This document shows positions 1-9,317 of a DNA stretch of 14,506 nt, one piece after another. The notes below the pieces were generated by a model that made no database searches, was not told the origin of the DNA, and saw only the letters and a list, made by a program, of their open reading frames with translations. The stretch is taken from assembly GCA_900617975.1 (NCBI GenBank), contig UZAE01012182.1, positions 1-14,506 on the forward strand, given 5' to 3'. The position numbers and the translations under genes are program-made. Within the stretch, counting starts at the first letter, position 1. Each line of letters begins with the position of its first letter. Source of the stretch: Rodentolepis nana. Taxonomy: Eukaryota > Platyhelminthes > Cestoda > Cyclophyllidea > Hymenolepididae.

Positions 1-2218
1 CCCCCCACTGAAGGCATTTGCGTTCAGACTCACAAGTGAGTTTGTGAAGCTAAACGAAGGCCGGATCTCTAACAAACTTCGCTGTCGAACCCGACAAGGG
101 GTTTACGACTATACAAAGATTGTAAGTAGACAGTGGTCTATGTCATGATTGGGTCTAGATATCTCCACTCTGAGTCACTGTATGTAGGTGCCAATACTTT
201 ACGAAAATACCACTCCAATAATCAATACTTGGGAAATACTGAAGCCAATTCGATTAAAACAAGAGTTATTCAGGATAAGACTCAAGTAGGAGAATTTAAA
301 GAAAGGCTATGTTAGAAATCTGTCCTAGTTAAGCTTAGTGCTGGTCCGTACTTCATCAATGAGCAAATAAAAGTTGAGTGGTCATAAGACGCGCGCAGAG
401 ACATGAGACAGCGAGTGTGTACGAGAGTTTCTTAAGGGAGACACAAACGTCCTATTGGAAGGAATAAAGTAAATAAGGGATATATAAACGGTGGCAACTT
501 GACTACCTAAAGTTTAATCATAAAGTGTACTAATACGACAAAACAGCACGAGTGTATATCTGTTGTCTGGTCTGACGACAGAAATTAGCATACAAAGTGT
601 TCTATTTACCCAAACTGACTCATTGACACTTTCTCCGACCAAATCTTATTCCTTCCATTTCTTGTTGATGTGGATTCTATGGCAGGATTGAAAAGCTTCA
701 GAATCCTCTACCACGAGGGGGGAGGGGCTGCCAAGCACTTAGCGGCAGAAAATTCATAAAGAGCAAACCATCTTCATTTTTCGGGCTTTCGGTGACCAAT
801 CTGCCAGTGCCTTTCAGTCGAGGTTGATGCTCTCAATGATGGAGAGAATGAAAGACTCCACAGGATACGCCAACTAAGCTCCTTCCCCTTTCTCCCCCAA
901 CCCCTATCCGCCATTAGACTAAAGCTGTTGTAGCCAACTTTTAGTAAGTTGAATTTCAACAGCTCTTCAGCTAATGTCTCATTTTCTTTATGAAGACCTG
1001 TAACATTCATTTGTCGCCGGTTGCACAATCAAAAAATAAATCCCTCATCTGTGTTCTGACTAGCCTCTAATCTTTCATCATCCACCTTAAGAAATGAAAT
1101 TATTATGATACTAATAATCGAAAACTCCAGAGCCCATTAAGAAGGTTTTGTTCAACATTCATTATGAGTAGGGTGTGGCGTCATAGGTCTTTTGGATGAG
1201 GCATTCGAATTCTACTACTCTCTACATTACCTAAACGTAAAGAGTACGGTTGGCCAATCCCCTCACAGAGTATGAAGCCAATGAAAATTAAACCCTCGGC
1301 CTCCACCATAGTAGATCTAGACGGTTTTATTATAGGGATATTCGTCAAGGATGCTTTTAAACCTCTGAAGGCATCGGTTAGTCTGTCCAATCGATGAAAT
1401 GATAGGGCAGGGATCATCCGCATACTCAAAGTGTCCACAAGACCATTCAAGTCCTGAAGAACTCAAAAACAGGTCTTCCAATTCCTCATAAGTCGTATGC
1501 GCTTTATCTAATATTAGCCGAAATATTGAATTGAAGAGAAGCTGGCCTTTCTGGGATCTCCATCTGATAACTCACTCTCCATAGTAAATCTCTTTCACTA
1601 GATACTCTGATGTCTCTCGTGTTTTAGTCCCGAGGGCTTGCCAAGAGATTTAATCTGCGTATTTTGAAATTGTGCGGCAAAGTTTCACAGGACTGCAATA
1701 CTCATTCGTCCTAGCAACATTTTTCAAGCAGCAGTCTAGACAACACTAAGTCTATGATCACCTTACTGTCTGACGATGGGAAAGCGGCGAAAAATCGTGT
1801 TCATGAAACGACAATTTACTGCACTTAAATGCATATGCATACACACCATGGGTGTTCAATGTCTACAGTCTTAGGTTTGCCAAACAAAACGGATTCTTTG
1901 ACGTGAAGTGGAAACCAATATGGAAGAAGAAGAAGCTTGAGTTGCTTCTAATGCAATTAGTATTGAGTTGAATTGGGGCTATGGCACTAATAAGGACAAT
2001 ACGATTAGGCGACTTCTGATTATTCTAGATGGTGGAAATGACATGACGGTTGCAAGGCTGCAATGTATCCAGATTCTTAGCCATCTTTTAGTACTGTTTA
2101 TCCAGATAACATCGTGTATTTAAAAGTGCACGAATTCGTTTTCCGGTGCACCTAATGACTTCCAGCACACAACTAACCGATTGTTTGTAATTCGTACTCC
2201 AAATTAAGTAACACCACC

Positions 2219-2231
2219 ATATACGACAACC
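2219..2231 (+). repeat. Target-site duplication of retroposon copy 1, 5' side
   Basis: The 13 bp ATATACGACAACC recur exactly at 2629-2641, directly after the (ATAA)n tail. The identity ends abruptly on both sides (C against A before, G against A after), as expected for a target-site duplication. Confidence 0.85.
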
Positions 2232-2241
2232 GGGGTGTGAG

Positions 2242-2321
2242 ATAGACTTACCTCCACGTGGTGCACCCTGGGCAACGTATCAATAGACTTACCTCCACGT
2301 GGTGCACCCTGGGCAACGTAT
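2242..2321 (+). repeat. Identical 39-bp tandem duplication inside retroposon copy 1
   Basis: Two identical 39-bp units (ATAGACTTACC...CAACGTAT) lie at 2242-2280 and 2283-2321, a period of 41 bp. The other two copies in the window have one unit. A second, diverged duplication follows at 2326-2360 and 2365-2402 (ATACGGCAAA...TTGACTTCT). Confidence 0.9.
2246..2254 (-). promoter_or_regulatory. Consensus 5' splice-site string on antisense of retroposon
   Basis: Read on the minus strand, the SOS transcript strand, this is GAG|GTAAGT, a full match to the metazoan donor consensus core. The same string is repeated at 2287-2295 in the duplicated unit and at 11956-11964 in copy 3. The string is directly visible; its use in splicing is not known. 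Confidence 0.5.
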
Positions 2322-2628
2322 ATTCATACGGCAAAGTCTATTAACTGGTAGTTGACTTCTCCCCATACGGCAAAAAAGCCTATCAACCGGCAGTTGACTT
2401 CTGACTTTAAACTACCATCACCCTACTGTATGTCATGTTCAACCCCTATCCCAGTACTCATCTTACCCTTTCTGAGCCTTGGTGGCTGTCTGTTTATTTT
2501 ACATCTGTGAATCACTCTTCTGTTCTCCCTCTCGAAATTCAATTCCTCCTCCCCTCTGTGAAGCCCGAAGTCAACTACAGGGCTAATGATAACTATCAAA
2601 ACGCCTGCCATTTGTTATAAATAAATAA

Positions 2629-2641
2629 ATATACGACAACC
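2629..2641 (+). repeat. Target-site duplication of retroposon copy 1, 3' side
   Basis: Exact partner of 2219-2231. The leading AT could belong either to the tail or to the duplication. Confidence 0.85.
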
Positions 2642-3169
2642 AGTGCCTAAGTTTCAAGAGAATATCAGGATGCAGAACACACTTACGGATTTGAATGTCA
2701 CTCTTGGCCAACTTCTCACCACACTCATCAGCATTAACTAGTATATTAGATCACTGTTAATGTTCCTGTTTTTTACTTTTATACATCTCTATTACTATTT
2801 GCACTTTATTTTCAACTGTAACAATTGCGCAACTCTAGGGCAGCAGTAGCAGCAGCATCGAATTTCAAATTAAACCCACCAACCAACCAATTGACCAGTA
2901 AATACGACGCGCTAGACTAAGAGAAGAGAAGAGAGGGGGGGAGACGATGACGAACACGCATTTCATTGGTTGGCAGCAGCTGATCGCAGCCACAGTGCTG
3001 AATCATCCCCCCACACACAACCATTACTAACCCTTACCCGGCCTTCCAATTTTAGATTGTGAACTAGTCACAGACTCTGATTGGGCAAGCCAACCAATTG
3101 CAGACTGTAGCAACAATACGCGACCATCACTACCTTCTACCTCATATTCTCATTTCGCTCGGTGGTTGC

Positions 3170-3290
3170 TCGTTTTTTTTCTCTCTCTCTCCCCCTCTCT
3201 CGGCTGCTCGCGCGCGGTTTACAAACAACGCGCCAATAACTGCTGCCATTCCAGACACAATGGGTGTGTGTGTGTGTGCGTGTGATTTCT
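3170..3290. repeat. Low-complexity CT and TG patch
   Basis: A T run followed by (CT)n and C-rich sequence (about 3173-3200), a CG-rich string (CTGCTCGCGCGCGG), then a (TG)n microsatellite at about 3261-3283. The open plus-strand frame through it is low complexity and is not treated as a gene. Confidence 0.8.
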
Positions 3291-3350
3291 ATTTCCAAGT
3301 TTTGTACCTATATGGATACAACGCTGATCCACATACAAGGATGAATGAAA

Positions 3351-3361
3351 CCCCCCCCCCC
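3351..3361. repeat. Poly-C run, 11 bp
   Basis: Eleven consecutive C inside the large intron, one of about fourteen C or G homopolymer runs spread over the window. Confidence 0.95.
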
Positions 3362-4288
3362 AAAAACCAGTGCGCGTGAAACTGTGGGACACGAATGGAA
3401 GTTAAACCACTGCACTGTCACCTTATGTTGAAGTAGCGAGTTCTGGAAAGCACAGTGCCCATTAAAAGTATAGCTTTCATTGCCACCGTTTCACGTTTGG
3501 GAAATTGCGATAGTCCAAAGCTCAATAGCACTGAAGCTAATCGTTTTTTTTCCAAATCCCATCATGTGCGGGATAGTAACAATGAACCTATGCGTGGCGA
3601 TATAATTAATTTCTGCCACCCACTTAGTACTGATTGCCCATTTCGCCCATAAGTTACACAAAATTGATCACAGAACTCGTGAACCCCGGCCTGGCACACA
3701 AGGAGGGACAGCGTTTTCCATCACTCATTGTGGGCAGCTTCTACACACTCGTGATAAGCGGTGACGGTTGATCTGTAATAATATATATCTTTAATCTGCA
3801 ACATCTAACGTGACAGCAGATATACAAGTCCTCGAACTGCTAACAACCAAAGATAGTACCACCAAAAGGTATACTTTGAATCGAATAGGAAGCAAATTTT
3901 CACGACTCTCGAAGAGCGACATAAGAAATTCACCAGATAGAAAGTGGCGAGTAAAGAGGCCGTAAAGAATAGCAAATGAACGACTTTGAATGTTCAAAGC
4001 TCCAAGTACTGAGGAATGCGCATCAAAAATTCATTGCTAACCATACAAAATAATGAACTCAAAGGCGAATAATATGGGGGCAAAAGTGGGGTCTGCAATC
4101 AAGCATCACTTTTAGATGTTAAAACCACGAGTCAGAGTATCACCCATATACGTACGAATTGAGTAGGCCTAACTCAACAAAACCAATCGATCGTGTGACC
4201 TGCGTTCCGATTTATCAGAGGAAAACAGTAGGTAAAATTGCTAGTATAGATCCCCACACAATTAAATTGGAGGACTTATGACATCACA

Positions 4289-4313
4289 CCCCCCCCCCCC
4301 CCCCCCTCCCCCC
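4289..4313. repeat. Poly-C run, 18 C then T then 6 C
   Basis: The longest uninterrupted C run in the window, within the large SOS intron. On the gene strand it is a G18 tract in the transcript, potentially G-quadruplex forming. Confidence 0.95.
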
Positions 4314-4809
4314 TGCTCGCTCTCCCTCTGGAGAAAAGGGTTAAGGAACACTTCACAATTTGTAAATAGACTTGAGCATCTTTCACACGCAACTCGAATT
4401 CAAAACCCATTATCTCCAAGATAATAATCACGCATCAACGAATCCAGAGAACAATTTTTTTATAATTGCCATCGAGGGAACTGGAACAAAGTACGCGAAA
4501 TGCGTGACTATGGAGATGTAAACAAATGGTGAACTTCGTTCCTGAGAATCGAGATTTGTTTAAGTAATCAATTGCCTCCAACAGGATGTAATGCTTTAAA
4601 GCATCTGCAGCTGGAAAGATAATCCCTCTTTTTGCAGCACAACTCTGCGATAAGGTGGATTCAATGAAAAGTCGTCTTCGATGGTCATCATAAGTACACT
4701 TGCCACAGAAACTAAGTGGTGATTAATGACTTCACTGACTCTTCACGTTCGCTTTGTCACTACTTCCTACATCGCATGAACCGTTGTGTTAAACAGGAGT
4801 CACAACAGT

Positions 4810-4829
4810 GAGACGCACGCGCGCGTCTC
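4810..4829. other. GC-rich inverted repeat
   Basis: GAGACGC (4810-4816) and GCGTCTC (4823-4829) form a perfect 7-bp stem with a 6-base loop ACGCGC. The middle is an alternating purine-pyrimidine string. No gene or terminator context explains it, and it may be chance. Confidence 0.5.
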
Positions 4830-5112
4830 GTAAACAGCCACTGCATACGCTACACTACTAATTAAAGCATTTGTCACTGTTGTGAATGGTATTAATTGGA
4901 GACAGCTTCTTTGGTAACGACAAGGCTATCGAGACAAAAAATGAAGCAAAAGTGCCCCAGACCACCTCCGGCACTGAGAGAGAACCCTGTTGGAGCATTA
5001 TTTTGTAGCTCAGCGTTCGTAAATGCAACTACAATTTCGTTCAATGGATAATTAATGAAGATGCAAATTAGGCAGAGAAATGCCGAAATTAGTGGGAATC
5101 TCATGACGGTGA

Positions 5113-5122
5113 GGGGGGGGGG
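5113..5122. repeat. Poly-G run, 10 bp
   Basis: Ten consecutive G in the large intron; a similar G9 run is at 5746-5754. Confidence 0.95.
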
Positions 5123-6208
5123 TATTCTATTCGTTAGCCCAGCCCTGTCATTTCAAAATTGCTCAATACTGTTGAAGAGTGAATTGAATAAGCAAGACGG
5201 ACAATCCAAAGTAAACCGAGGTGGGCAAGTAGTGGCTCAGTTGCTCCAAGGGACGGAACATGAAATTCAATCAACATTCAAAAAGGCAAATGAGGAGTCT
5301 TCAATACCGTGGCTTCAGTATAAGCATCTTTCTATCATTCTTCTCCCTCCAACCCCCCACCACTCCAAACCCTATCTTTCATTGAACGTGTCACTAAGCC
5401 ATTTCAATTGCTTGCCCCACGATTAAGGCATGTAAAAGAACACAGGCCTGGTCTAAATTTAAGTGAAAGCGTTAAATTGGATGAATAAATGTCATTCGCA
5501 TAGCGATGGTAGAGGCAACGCGTTACATCTGAGGTGGCAGGTACAATAAGTCTATTTTTGCCAAAACCACTGGAAACAAAGAAGAAAAATGCATGCCTGA
5601 ATAAACACGATTAAACTAACCTTCTAGATGTTAGCATTAGAAATGGTGTAGCGGGGCCATCCAAATCGCTGCCCAATATGCACAAATTGGCCTCGAAAAA
5701 GCGTCAACGAGCGTGGCAAGCAACGTGCGCCAGTATTATTAAAATGGGGGGGGGTATTAAATGGGTTAATTTCATTTAACTACCAGGAGGGGCCAATTAA
5801 ATGACGAAAACTTTTAGATTTAACTGAAAAATGTGGAACCAGAACCCACTCCCAATCGAATGCAAATCAGTTTGTTCTTAGTAGAACATTTTCATGGTAT
5901 TTGGGAGATCACTAATCGAAGCGCATGAAACACACATTTGGGGCAATTAAGACGTATGGCAAGATCAACTTCCTAATGTCGATAAGTGCGCCTATTTCGA
6001 CCACTTAAACCGTTCTGATTGACACTAATACACAATGTGCGATCAAGATAAGACCTATTCTCTCTGGGTGCCTCGAAAGGTGTTCATACACAGTTCCAGC
6101 CCTTTTTTCGTTTACATACTTTGACAAACTCTACTTCCATTGGAGAATGCTTGTGAAATTGCTAATCAGATTTTAAACAATGTGGTGCAATCTCGTGTCT
6201 CGTCTTCA

Positions 6209-6217
6209 CCCCCCCCC
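6209..6217. repeat. Poly-C run, 9 bp
   Basis: Nine consecutive C in the large intron. Confidence 0.9.
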
Positions 6218-6622
6218 TCACTTTGTGTAAATTAGAATATTTGGTTCTAAAAATTATATTCAAGGAAGCATTACCCCTACTGTGGACTATTTTTTACCGA
6301 TTCTGAAATTGGCAGAGCACTTTTGACTACTGGAAGAAGGTGACATTTTTAACATGATTCATTTGCATTAAGGTAGCACTTTTCACAAGTAAAAACTCGG
6401 CCAAGAGAGTAAATACAATGGGCAATCATCAAAAGCAACTATAAAATTAAAGGAACTCTGGTGGCGTAAGCGTGTCTGTCAAATGACACCTTATCAGGTC
6501 GAAAGCCAGCCTTGTGTATGTCTAGCGCGATTAGGACAAACATAAATGAAGATAGGATAACAGCTTACAGTCAGATTGATTTCCCCTTGGGATAAAATTA
6601 CCGATGGTAAAGTGTGCTCCCA

Positions 6623-6633
6623 CCCCCCCCCCC
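6623..6633. repeat. Poly-C run, 11 bp
   Basis: Eleven consecutive C about 260 bp from the 3' end of the REM exon, inside the intron. Confidence 0.95.
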
Positions 6634-6889
6634 AAACCCCCTACCATTGATATTAGAACCAGGACAAAAATTAGGTACTAGAATATGCTCCATAGAATCA
6701 TATTTAGGCAGTAAATGGGTCACACTAATACTTCTGAGGATGAGTAAAGTGCTCTGCAAAAAATCCGCCAAACTCAGATAAATAAAAGTGAATTTAACAG
6801 ATTTCCACCTCCAATACCTGTTAATACGAGATTTTTTAATGGCTGATAACTTAATTATAGTTAACTAAGAATTAAAGAAAAAATCTTAC

Positions 6890-7904
6890 TTGCAACAGAT
6901 CAATGGTTGCGCAGGAGTTCGGTGACAGGGAAGGCATCAAACTGGCAGTATTCCTATGCACATTTCCACTTTCAGCGAGTTTAGATTGACCTGGAGTCTG
7001 TCCCCTCTCATTCCCAGGCTCAGCCATATTCGTCATCATTGAAGGCAAAGTCAGCGTCGACTCAACATTGTTTACCCCACCTTTTGCCAATGCATGTCCA
7101 ATCGCTTGCACTGCAGGCAGTAGTATCCTCACTCGCACTTTACCCAAAAATCTCGCCAACCTCTGCCTCAACTCGAGGTTCCCGGCGAAATCATGAGCAT
7201 AAAACCGCGGTGTTCTAGTCCACCGAAGGAGAAATGCGAACACTCTCTCCTGCACGCGTCTCTTGTAGACCGAACAGAAGCGTCGTTTCATGTCTTCCAC
7301 CGCCTTCTCCCTTTCGTGGGGGGTGAAATTTGGGTAGGGTACATTGTAGCGTTCTTCAAGGAGGGAAAGAAGACCAATAGGGGAGATGTACCGACGGTAG
7401 TACATGAGGAAGGTATTCACAGCAGGTGGATCAAAGTAAGCAGGGAAGGTGAGACGCTCAATGAGCTTGTAGAGACTGGCATAAAGAATCTGTGGCCGAT
7501 GAAAGGTTTGATGGGGAAAGGGAGAAGAAACAGTGGGAGGAGAGGTGGTGGGAGGAGGCGGATATTGGGAACTGAGATGAGGGGAATGGATACGAGATGA
7601 AGTGAAGGCGGGAAGAGGGAGGGAGGTGGTGAGGTCATCCAAATTTTCCTGACCTCCTCCTAGGGATTCATCGTCAGTTGGAGAGGTCGGAAAGAGGTCT
7701 AAGTCAACATCTCCCTCGCCAAGTTTGTCGAGAGGATCCGTCGGTTCATCGACTGAGGCTGTAGTGGAGGCAGATCGAACGCGACTTGTAAGAGAGACCT
7801 GGAATAGACGATTTGTAGCGGTATTGACGGAAGGAATAGTTGATGTTTGGTTACCGGGAGGGGGTTCAAAAACTATCACATCGGGAGTATCTGGTTGAAC
7901 GAAT
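6890..7904 (-). CDS. SOS: SOS-like Ras GEF, exon encoding long linker and REM domain
   Basis: The largest exon, residues 640-978. It starts (R)FVQPDTPDVIVFEPPP, matching YRFAEPDSEENIIFE of SOS1, then has a Ser/Thr/Pro-rich insertion of about 120 residues where human SOS1 has roughly ten. The REM domain (about 782-910) begins LYKLIERLTFPAYFDPP, against IKLIERLTYHMYADPN in SOS1, and continues LLSLLEERYNVPYP, VQERVFAFLLRW and RFLGKVR. At the human L687 and W729 positions it has Glu859 and Ala904. The exon ends with CATIDLLQ, corresponding to IETFDLL just before LHPIEIARQ of the CDC25 domain. The acceptor is ttttttag|ATT and the donor GCAA|GTAAGA, in phase 0. A Ras exchange factor needs the missing CDC25 domain for catalysis; it must lie left of this exon and was not seen in the window. 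Confidence 0.93.
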
Positions 7905-7981
7905 CTAAAAAATAGTACACGAAATCCCAAATATAGTCCTAGGAAAGCACATGAATAGACCAAAATGGCAAAATACAATAC
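7905..7981 (-). other. 77-bp SOS intron
   Basis: Donor ACAG|GTATTG, acceptor ttttttag|ATT. The split codon AG|A gives Arg of the conserved YRF sequence. Reading straight through gives an apparent N-terminal extension of the REM exon (MYFAILVYSCAF...) that resembles a signal sequence but is intron translation. Confidence 0.88.
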
Positions 7982-8056
7982 CTGTATTCATCAGAAGATG
8001 GGAGTCGGAGAGGAATTTCTAGTTTTGGCAATGTTCGAAGGTACCAATCATAAATG
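7982..8056 (-). CDS. SOS: SOS-like Ras GEF, 75-nt exon encoding PH-REM linker helix
   Basis: A very short exon giving residues 615-639 and two bases of 640. It reads (R)IYDWYLRTLPKLEIPLRLP then SSDEYR. The ending LRLPSSDEYR plus F from the next exon matches MRLPSADVYRF of human SOS1, the segment after the PH domain, so the exon is supported despite its size. The acceptor is ccctttcag|CATT with a good pyrimidine tract, and the donor is ACAG|GTATTG. It is flanked by introns of 70 bp (8057-8126) and 77 bp (7905-7981), the shortest in the window. In SOS this segment belongs to the helical linker that packs PH and DH against the REM-CDC25 module. Confidence 0.87.
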
Positions 8057-8126
8057 CTGAAAGGGGAAATGTAATGGGTGTCAATTTTCAAACTACTAAT
8101 AGTGATATAAGTAGACTTCAACATAC
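8057..8126 (-). other. 70-bp SOS intron
   Basis: Donor CACG|GTATGT, acceptor ccctttcag|CATT. The split codon CG|C gives Arg. It is removed between the PH C-terminal helix and the linker helix. Confidence 0.87.
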
Positions 8127-8397
8127 CGTGAAGTAGTAATGCTTAGTAGAGAGGCCATCCAGTCGGCTTTTTCCTCGGGCGTTGGAGCCTCAAAGTGAAT
8201 GGTGTGAAATAGGACGCCTTGAGGTACGTCCGAGGAATTGGATGACATGGAACCCGCAACAGCAGCAATGTTCGTGGAGCTACCGTCGGCGCTTCCACCA
8301 TCACCACTGAGCTGCCGTTGGTCAGCGTCGAAGAACTCGAGAGAAAAGGAACATAACTCAGCTTCTTCAAGGGTTGAATGGAAACGACGCGTTGAAT
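8127..8397 (-). CDS. SOS: SOS-like Ras GEF, exon encoding end of PH domain
   Basis: Residues 525-614 plus two bases. This frame was read directly from the minus strand. It begins DSTRRFHSTLEEAELCSF, passes through a Gly/Ser-rich loop and ends VLFHTIHFEAPTPEEKADWM then ASLLSITTSR. The last part aligns clearly with the C-terminal strand and helix of the SOS1 PH domain ([21 protein letters not shown]), including the invariant Trp of PH domains. The acceptor is ttttgaatag|AT and the donor CACG|GTATGT, both in phase with their neighbours. The Gly/Ser loop (about residues 557-585) lengthens a PH loop compared with human. A reader looking only at the longest open frame here would get a wrong, overlapping frame (MKKLSYVPF...), which lacks any PH similarity. 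Confidence 0.88.
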
Positions 8398-8980
8398 CTA
8401 TTCAAAATAAAATCATACAATCTATATGGGTCAAGTAAGGGTTGATTTGATTTGTGGCGTGATGAATTACCTGAATTAACTCTTTCCATATAACAATAGA
8501 CACCCAACGTATAAGAAACCGTTCTAGCAAATTATAAAGACCATCAATCTAACATTTCGAATCGAGAATACGATATTGAGGGGGTATAATTGACTTCCCT
8601 ACTAAAATTATCGAGGATGGGAAGGGCAGTACAAAATTTAGAGGCCTTGTACCTGAAACCGATTATTCCTGCACAACCCAGAGGACTGCCACTATGCGTC
8701 TCTCCTCATTTGTAAGGCCCTCATGGTTTGACCACTTTGAATTCTTAACTTCAGATAAAACTCATTTACAAAGACTCTGATGAGAGAGAGAGCTGCAGTT
8801 ATTGGTCCTCAAGACCGAAGACTTGCGTTTGTTTATGTTTTTTGTAATCTCACATTTAGTCTGAGACAGAAGAAGACAAACATTCAAATATACTGATCCA
8901 GTAAATTAGCGAGGTGGTGTAGCACCTAAATTTTGGATTTACAGACCTATTAGCCGGCATAAGCTGCGATTTTGCAAAGA

Positions 8981-9005
8981 GCACACCCCTGTCTTTTAAT
9001 AGTTA
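8981..9005 (+). repeat. 25-bp target-site duplication of retroposon copy 2, left side
   Basis: The 25 bases starting GCACACCCCTG and ending AATAGTTA recur exactly at 9318-9342. This is long for a target-site duplication, but part of it is shared with the element's own 5' end. Confidence 0.85.
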
Positions 9006-9317
9006 TTTGTATCAAATGGCAGGCGTTTTGATAGTTATCATTAGCACTTTAGTTGACTTCAGGCTTCACAGAGGGGAAGGAACATCAAAGAGAAAAAAGT
9101 CGAGGGAGGGGGGGGGAACAGAAGAGTGTTTTAAAAATATAAAAGAGACAGACATAAAGGTAGAAAAATGGTGAGGTGAGTACTGTGGAAGCAATCGAAT
9201 ATGACATACAGTGGGATGATGGTAGTTTGAAGTCAGAAGTCAACTGACGGTTAATAGACTTTTTTTGCCGTATGAGAATACGTTGCTCAGGGTGCACCAC
9301 GTGGAGGTAAGTCTATC
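9006..9317 (-). mobile_element. Short non-autonomous retroposon, copy 2
   Basis: Same family as the elements at 2232-2628 and 11939-12333, here in the same orientation as the SOS gene. On the minus strand it starts GATAGACTTACCTCCACGTG and ends near CCATTTGATACAAA. It is the shortest copy, with a single 5' unit and a single 3' unit. It is bounded by a 25-bp direct repeat. The GGGGTGTGC that heads the other copies lies inside this repeat. An internal G9 run (9108-9116, C9 on the element strand) corresponds to a shorter C run in the other copies. Confidence 0.8.

Larger units (their letters stand above)
2232..2628 (+). mobile_element. Short non-autonomous retroposon, copy 1
   Basis: A roughly 400-bp element starting GGGGTGTGAGATAGACTTAC and ending in an (ATAA)n tail, sharing its head, body and tail with the elements at 9006-9317 and 11939-12333. 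It is flanked by a perfect 13-bp direct repeat (ATATACGACAACC), the signature of target-primed reverse transcription. It lies antisense to the SOS gene. There is no credible reverse transcriptase or other coding capacity. Unlike the other copies it has two internal duplications near the 5' end. Whether it is a SINE with a pol III promoter or a deleted LINE cannot be told from this window; a loose B-box-like string (TGTTCAACCCC) near 2433 is too weak to decide. Confidence 0.8.
1..6889 (-). other. Large SOS intron, open at the left edge
   Basis: This stretch follows the GTAAGA donor of the REM exon. By homology the next exon should begin with a segment like LHPIEIARQ, but reading the minus strand showed no CDC25 motif (HPxEIA, SDLYR, LNNFNG or PCVPFFG). 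It is therefore best read as one intron of at least 6889 bp. Besides the retroposon at 2232-2628 it holds homopolymer C/G runs, a CT/TG-rich patch at 3170-3290 and a short hairpin at 4810-4829. The open frames inside are short, low in complexity or unlike known proteins. A short CDC25 exon could have been missed by eye. Confidence 0.7.

Noticed and set aside
1181..1450. Minus-strand open frame of 89 codons (MNGLVDTLSMRM...)
   Set aside because: Its composition looks protein-like, but no family is recognised, it does not resemble the SOS CDC25 domain and has no neighbouring exons. Possibly a decayed repeat or chance.
3098..3379. Plus-strand open frame of 93 codons
   Set aside because: It runs through CT, TG and poly-C simple repeats and is low complexity.
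5055..5426. Plus-strand open frame of 123 codons in the large intron
   Set aside because: It crosses a G10 run, has no recognisable domain and no exon-like borders, and a frame this long is plausible by chance in nearly 7 kb of sequence.
5940..6180. Plus-strand string GAAATTGCTAATCAG near 6157 resembling the EIARQ motif of CDC25
   Set aside because: It is on the wrong strand for this gene, is followed at once by a stop, and has no further CDC25 similarity.
7193..7600. Plus-strand open frame of 135 codons
   Set aside because: It is the antisense shadow of the SOS linker and REM exon, whose codon frame is supported by homology.
7905..7978. Hydrophobic N-terminal extension of the REM exon that looks like a signal peptide (MYFAILVYSCAF...)
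   Set aside because: It is the translation of the 77-bp intron; splicing restores the conserved YRF sequence.
9085..9300. Open frames in the retroposon copies sharing a MVHP...SINRQL...SDFKL pattern (also at 11968-12201)
   Set aside because: The shared peptide follows from shared repeat DNA. The frame is broken differently in each copy, starts only at GTG, and matches no reverse transcriptase or other known protein.
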